A stretch of 64,000 nucleotides of DNA. Origin: Clostridia bacterium. GTDB lineage: Bacteria; Bacillota; Clostridia; Christensenellales; Borkfalkiaceae. The stretch is taken from the NCBI GenBank assembly GCA_017504165.1, contig JAFVRR010000012.1, positions 62,001-126,000 on the forward strand, given 5' to 3'. The notes below the pieces were generated by a model. It saw only the letters and a program-made list of their open reading frames with translations. It was not told where the DNA came from and searched no databases. Of the stretch, positions 61,847 to 64,000 are shown piece after piece. The translations under genes and the position numbers were made by a program. Position 1 is the stretch's first letter; the number at the start of each line of letters is the position of its first letter.

Positions 61847-62342
61847 AGTAAATTATATCCTTTAATTTTTCGCCGTCAACGGTAATAGTTTTAGCGTCTA
61901 AATCAACGACGGGACTTAGCGCCTTTAAGAATGGAAAATAAGCCGTTTTACCGCTTGTTAAAGTAATTTTAAACATATCGACGTTTGATTGCAAAACGTC
62001 TGTTATTTCGCCAAATTCGGCGCCGTAAACGATAACCTTTAACCCCTTTAAATCAGAGATAAAATAAGAGTTTTTACCCTTCTTAATATCTTTTTTTAGA
62101 GCGTAAAAAATCTTACCGCGCATAAGTTCGGCATCGTTTCTAGTTATAACGCCGTCAAGCAAAATGAACGCAAAACCACCGAAAGCGTCTTTAATATTTT
62201 TAACTAAATATTCCTTACCGCTTTCGTCGTAAATGGTCTTTAATTTATTAACGCTTAAAATACTATCGGCTAAAATGCGCGCTTTAAGTTCGCCCTTAAT
62301 ACCTTGCGGTTTAACGACTTCAAATACTTCAAGTTTTTCCAT
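61836..62342 (-). CDS. rimM: 16S rRNA processing protein RimM
   Basis: RimM helps mature the 30S head and binds S19. The start is FEVVKPQGIKGELKARILAD, typical of RimM, followed by SVNKLKTIYD and AFGGFAFILLDGVITRNDAELMRGKIFY. The C-terminal PRC-barrel half reads SDLKGLKVIVYGAEFGEITDVLQSNVDMFKITL. At 168 residues it has family length. It stands in the khpA-rimM-trmD order. Confidence 0.94.
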   Translation of the reverse strand: MEKLEVFEVVKPQGIKGELKARILADSILSVNKLKTIYDESGKEYLVKNIKDAFGGFAFILLDGVITRNDAELMRGKIFYALKKDIKKGKNSYFISDLKGLKVIVYGAEFGEITDVLQSNVDMFKITLTSGKTAYFPFLKALSPVVDLDAKTITVDGEKLKDIIYYES

Positions 62343-62363
62343 AAAATATTAGAGAGAAATCTA

Positions 62364-62606
62364 TTAAATTTCTCCCTTTCCTTTAATTTCAATATTATAT
62401 TTTTTGCCTTCTTTCGCGCTTGCTGAACGAACGATTGTTCTAAGCGCCTTTGCTATCTTGCCTTGACGGCCGATAACTTTACCCATATCGCTTTCGTTAA
62501 GAACGACGGTTATATCAATAACGTCGCCCTTTTCGTCAACGAGATATTCAATTTCATCTTGCTTTTCAGCAAATTGACTAACTATATACTTAATTAAATC
62601 AAGCAT
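62364..62606 (-). CDS. khpA: KH-domain RNA-binding protein KhpA
   Basis: This 80-residue protein is a single KH domain with the GxxG loop in MGKVIGRQGKIAKALRTIVRSAS. KhpA (YlqC) partners KhpB in Gram-positives and affects small RNA action and cell division. It lies between rpsP and rimM, its conserved place. AGGTGA precedes the ATG. Confidence 0.94.
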   Translation of the reverse strand: MLDLIKYIVSQFAEKQDEIEYLVDEKGDVIDITVVLNESDMGKVIGRQGKIAKALRTIVRSASAKEGKKYNIEIKGKGEI

Positions 62607-62624
62607 AATTCACCTATTTATAAA

Positions 62625-62921
62625 TTATTTGCTTTTCTTTTTAGGGTTAGTTTTTGATGGAGAAAGCTTTTTAGATTGTTCGATAACGCCTGCTTTAACG
62701 AGTAAGTTCTTTACAGTTTCAGTAGGTTGAACACCGTTAGCAATCCATTTTTTTGCTTTTTCTACGTCGATAACAACTTCAGCAGGGTTAGTGTTTGGAT
62801 TGTAGTGACCAATTTTTTCAATATAAGCACCGTCTCTTGCTACTCTTGCATCTACAACAACGATTCTGTATAATGCGTTACCCTTGTCGCCAAGTCTTGT
62901 TAATCTCATTTTAACTGCCAT
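62625..62921 (-). CDS. rpsP: Small ribosomal subunit protein bS16
   Basis: The pattern MAVKMRLTRLGDKGNALYRIVVVDARVARDGAYIEKIGHYNPNTNP is that of S16. Residues from 85 on form a basic tail (KLSPSKTNPKKKSK), giving 98 residues in total. GGAGG precedes the ATG. It follows ffh by about 70 bases. Confidence 0.98.
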   Translation of the reverse strand: MAVKMRLTRLGDKGNALYRIVVVDARVARDGAYIEKIGHYNPNTNPAEVVIDVEKAKKWIANGVQPTETVKNLLVKAGVIEQSKKLSPSKTNPKKKSK

Positions 62922-62993
62922 TTTTATATCCTCCGTAATTTGCGCGTTTTGCGCTAAAATTTATTTATTTTTTTAGGCTATTGCCTTTATTTC

Positions 62994-64000
62994 TTACATA
63001 AACGGCATTCTCATTTTGCCGTTTCTTAAATTCTTCATAAGCATTTTTACTTGTTCATACTGCTTTAGAAGTTGGTTTATTTCTTGAACGGAAGTACCGC
63101 TACCCAAAGCAATTCTATTCTTTCTAGAAAAGTTTAAAATGGATGGGTCTTTTCTTTCTTTTTTAGTCATTGATAGGATTATTGCTTTAATTCTTTCAAT
63201 CTTCCTTTCGTCAATATCGTCGGGATTGATTTTCATTTTACCCCTATTTAGCCCCGGCATCATGCCGACTAAATCGCCGATATTGCCCATTTTTTTAATC
63301 ATATTAAACTGCTCTAAATAATCGTCAAGCGTAAAGGTGTTTTCACGCATGCGCTTTTCAAGCCTTTTAACGTCTTCTTCCGTAACCGCCTCTTGCGCTT
63401 TTTCGATAAGCGACATCACGTCGCCCATACCCAAAATACGCTTTGCCATACGGTCGGGATAGAAAGGCTCTAAATCGCCAAGTTTTTCACCTACGCTTGC
63501 AAACTTAATAGGTTTACCTGTAACCGCTTTAACCGATAAGCACGCACCGCCCCTAGTATCGCCGTCAAGTTTAGTTAAAACTACGCCCGTTATTGGAAGT
63601 TGCTCGTCAAACGATTTTGCCACGTTGACCGCGTCTTGACCGGTCATAGAGTCTACCGTAAGTAAAATTTCGTCTACCCTAACGTTTTCAGTTATTGAAA
63701 CTAATTCTTGCATTAGTTCGCTATCGATATGAAGTCTACCCGCAGTATCGATAATAACGGTGTCAAAACCGAACTTTTTAGCGTGTTCTATTGCATTTTT
63801 GCTTATTTCTACTGGGTTTTTCTTACCCTCTTCATAAACGTCTACACCTGCGTTTTTAGCAACTACTTTAAGTTGTTCAATCGCTGCGGGACGATAAATA
63901 TCGCACGCTACAAGTAACGGTTTTTTGTTTTGTTTTTTAAGATGAAGTGCAAGTTTACCAGACAAAGTAGTTTTACCAGCGCCTTGCAAACCGCACATCA
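62994..64000 (-). CDS. ffh: Signal recognition particle protein Ffh, C-terminal part, cut by window edge
   Basis: The window contains the last ~335 residues. The frame runs out of the right edge at the phosphate loop (MCGLQGAGKTTLSGKLALHLKK), so the N domain is missing. G-domain motifs are VACDIYRPAAIEQL, VIIDTAGRLHID and LTKLDGDTRGGACL. The M domain carries MGNIGDLVGMMPG, SMTKKERKDPSILNFSRKNRIALGSGTSVQEINQLLKQYEQ and a methionine-rich end. Ffh binds 4.5S RNA and signal peptides. It opens the ffh-rpsP-rimM-trmD unit. Confidence 0.97.
   Translation of the reverse strand, partial: MCGLQGAGKTTLSGKLALHLKKQNKKPLLVACDIYRPAAIEQLKVVAKNAGVDVYEEGKKNPVEISKNAIEHAKKFGFDTVIIDTAGRLHIDSELMQELVSITENVRVDEILLTVDSMTGQDAVNVAKSFDEQLPITGVVLTKLDGDTRGGACLSVKAVTGKPIKFASVGEKLGDLEPFYPDRMAKRILGMGDVMSLIEKAQEAVTEEDVKRLEKRMRENTFTLDDYLEQFNMIKKMGNIGDLVGMMPGLNRGKMKINPDDIDERKIERIKAIILSMTKKERKDPSILNFSRKNRIALGSGTSVQEINQLLKQYEQVKMLMKNLRNGKMRMPFM

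Overview
The window is a chromosomal segment of a low-GC Gram-positive bacterium, most likely an uncultured member of the Clostridia. The evidence is gene order: ispG next to a polC-type gene, then rimP-nusA-ylxR-ylxQ-infB-rbfA-nrnA-truB-ribF; ylxY-mlpA; lepA-hemW; dnaE-pfkA; and ffh-rpsP-khpA-rimM-trmD-rbgA-rnhB. The promoters are consensus sigma-A type with 16-18 bp spacers, ribosome binding sites are of the AAGGAG type, and there are ECF-type vitamin transporters. I see no rRNA, tRNA, CRISPR array, insertion sequence or prophage. The left edge cuts an M24 peptidase and the right edge cuts ffh.

Layout. 1-3.7 kb: partial M24 peptidase, a divergent XRE membrane regulator with a GNAT acetyltransferase, and a large membrane-anchored glycine-rich protein of unknown function. 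3.7-16.7 kb (minus): a long housekeeping run from a pantothenate-type ECF S component, coaX and ispG through a PolC-derived exonuclease to rimP-nusA-infB-rbfA-nrnA-truB-ribF and an endonuclease IV-type gene. 16.8-17.8 kb: an ArsR regulator flanked by two tiny membrane proteins, one very Cys-rich. 17.9-23.6 kb (minus): DUF1934, a metallo-beta-lactamase-fold protein, rho, a nucleosidase, a YcxB-like protein, ylxY and mlpA. 23.6-31.1 kb: two flavoproteins, a membrane-anchored YegP-like protein, an NAD synthetase with an N-terminal HTH domain, and an NSS transporter. 31.1-33.5 kb: a tiny-ORF transcript and a two-component system. 33.6-41.8 kb: orphan trpB with an MFS transporter, a CvpA-like protein, a peptidase E-like protein, gdhA and an ABC exporter. 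41.9-50.8 kb (minus): PPi-type and ATP-type phosphofructokinases, dnaE, hemW and lepA. 51-57.4 kb: glycerophosphodiesterase, two genes of atypical codon use, yfbR-like, an M20 amidohydrolase, a ceramidase-family protein, and a TPP riboswitch controlling thiT. 57.4-64 kb: imperfect structured repeats, rplS with its own promoter and leader, and the RNA and ribosome maturation genes up to ffh.

How the genes fit together. Most of the window serves translation and RNA maturation (IF-2, NusA, Rho, S16, L19, LepA, RimP, RimM, RbfA, TruB, TrmD, RbgA, SRP). Cofactor supply is a second theme: FAD/FMN, CoA, isoprenoids, NAD and thiamine, with two ECF S components suggesting vitamin salvage. Carbon and nitrogen entry points (two phosphofructokinases, glutamate dehydrogenase) complete the core.

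Most notable points: (1) at the polC position, a PolC-type protein keeps the N-terminal, OB and DEDDh exonuclease parts but has lost the PHP and polymerase parts, while a full DnaE lies 30 kb away; (2) glutamine-dependent NAD synthetase is fused to an N-terminal XRE-type HTH domain, with a palindrome over its own promoter; (3) at least four promoters place the predicted transcription start at the start codon (leaderless mRNAs); (4) a consensus-promoter transcript carries two tiny ORFs and ends in a terminator facing the NSS transporter; (5) three related imperfect repeats, two with the same hairpin core, lie beside rplS. All functional statements come from reading motifs and gene order; no database search was possible.
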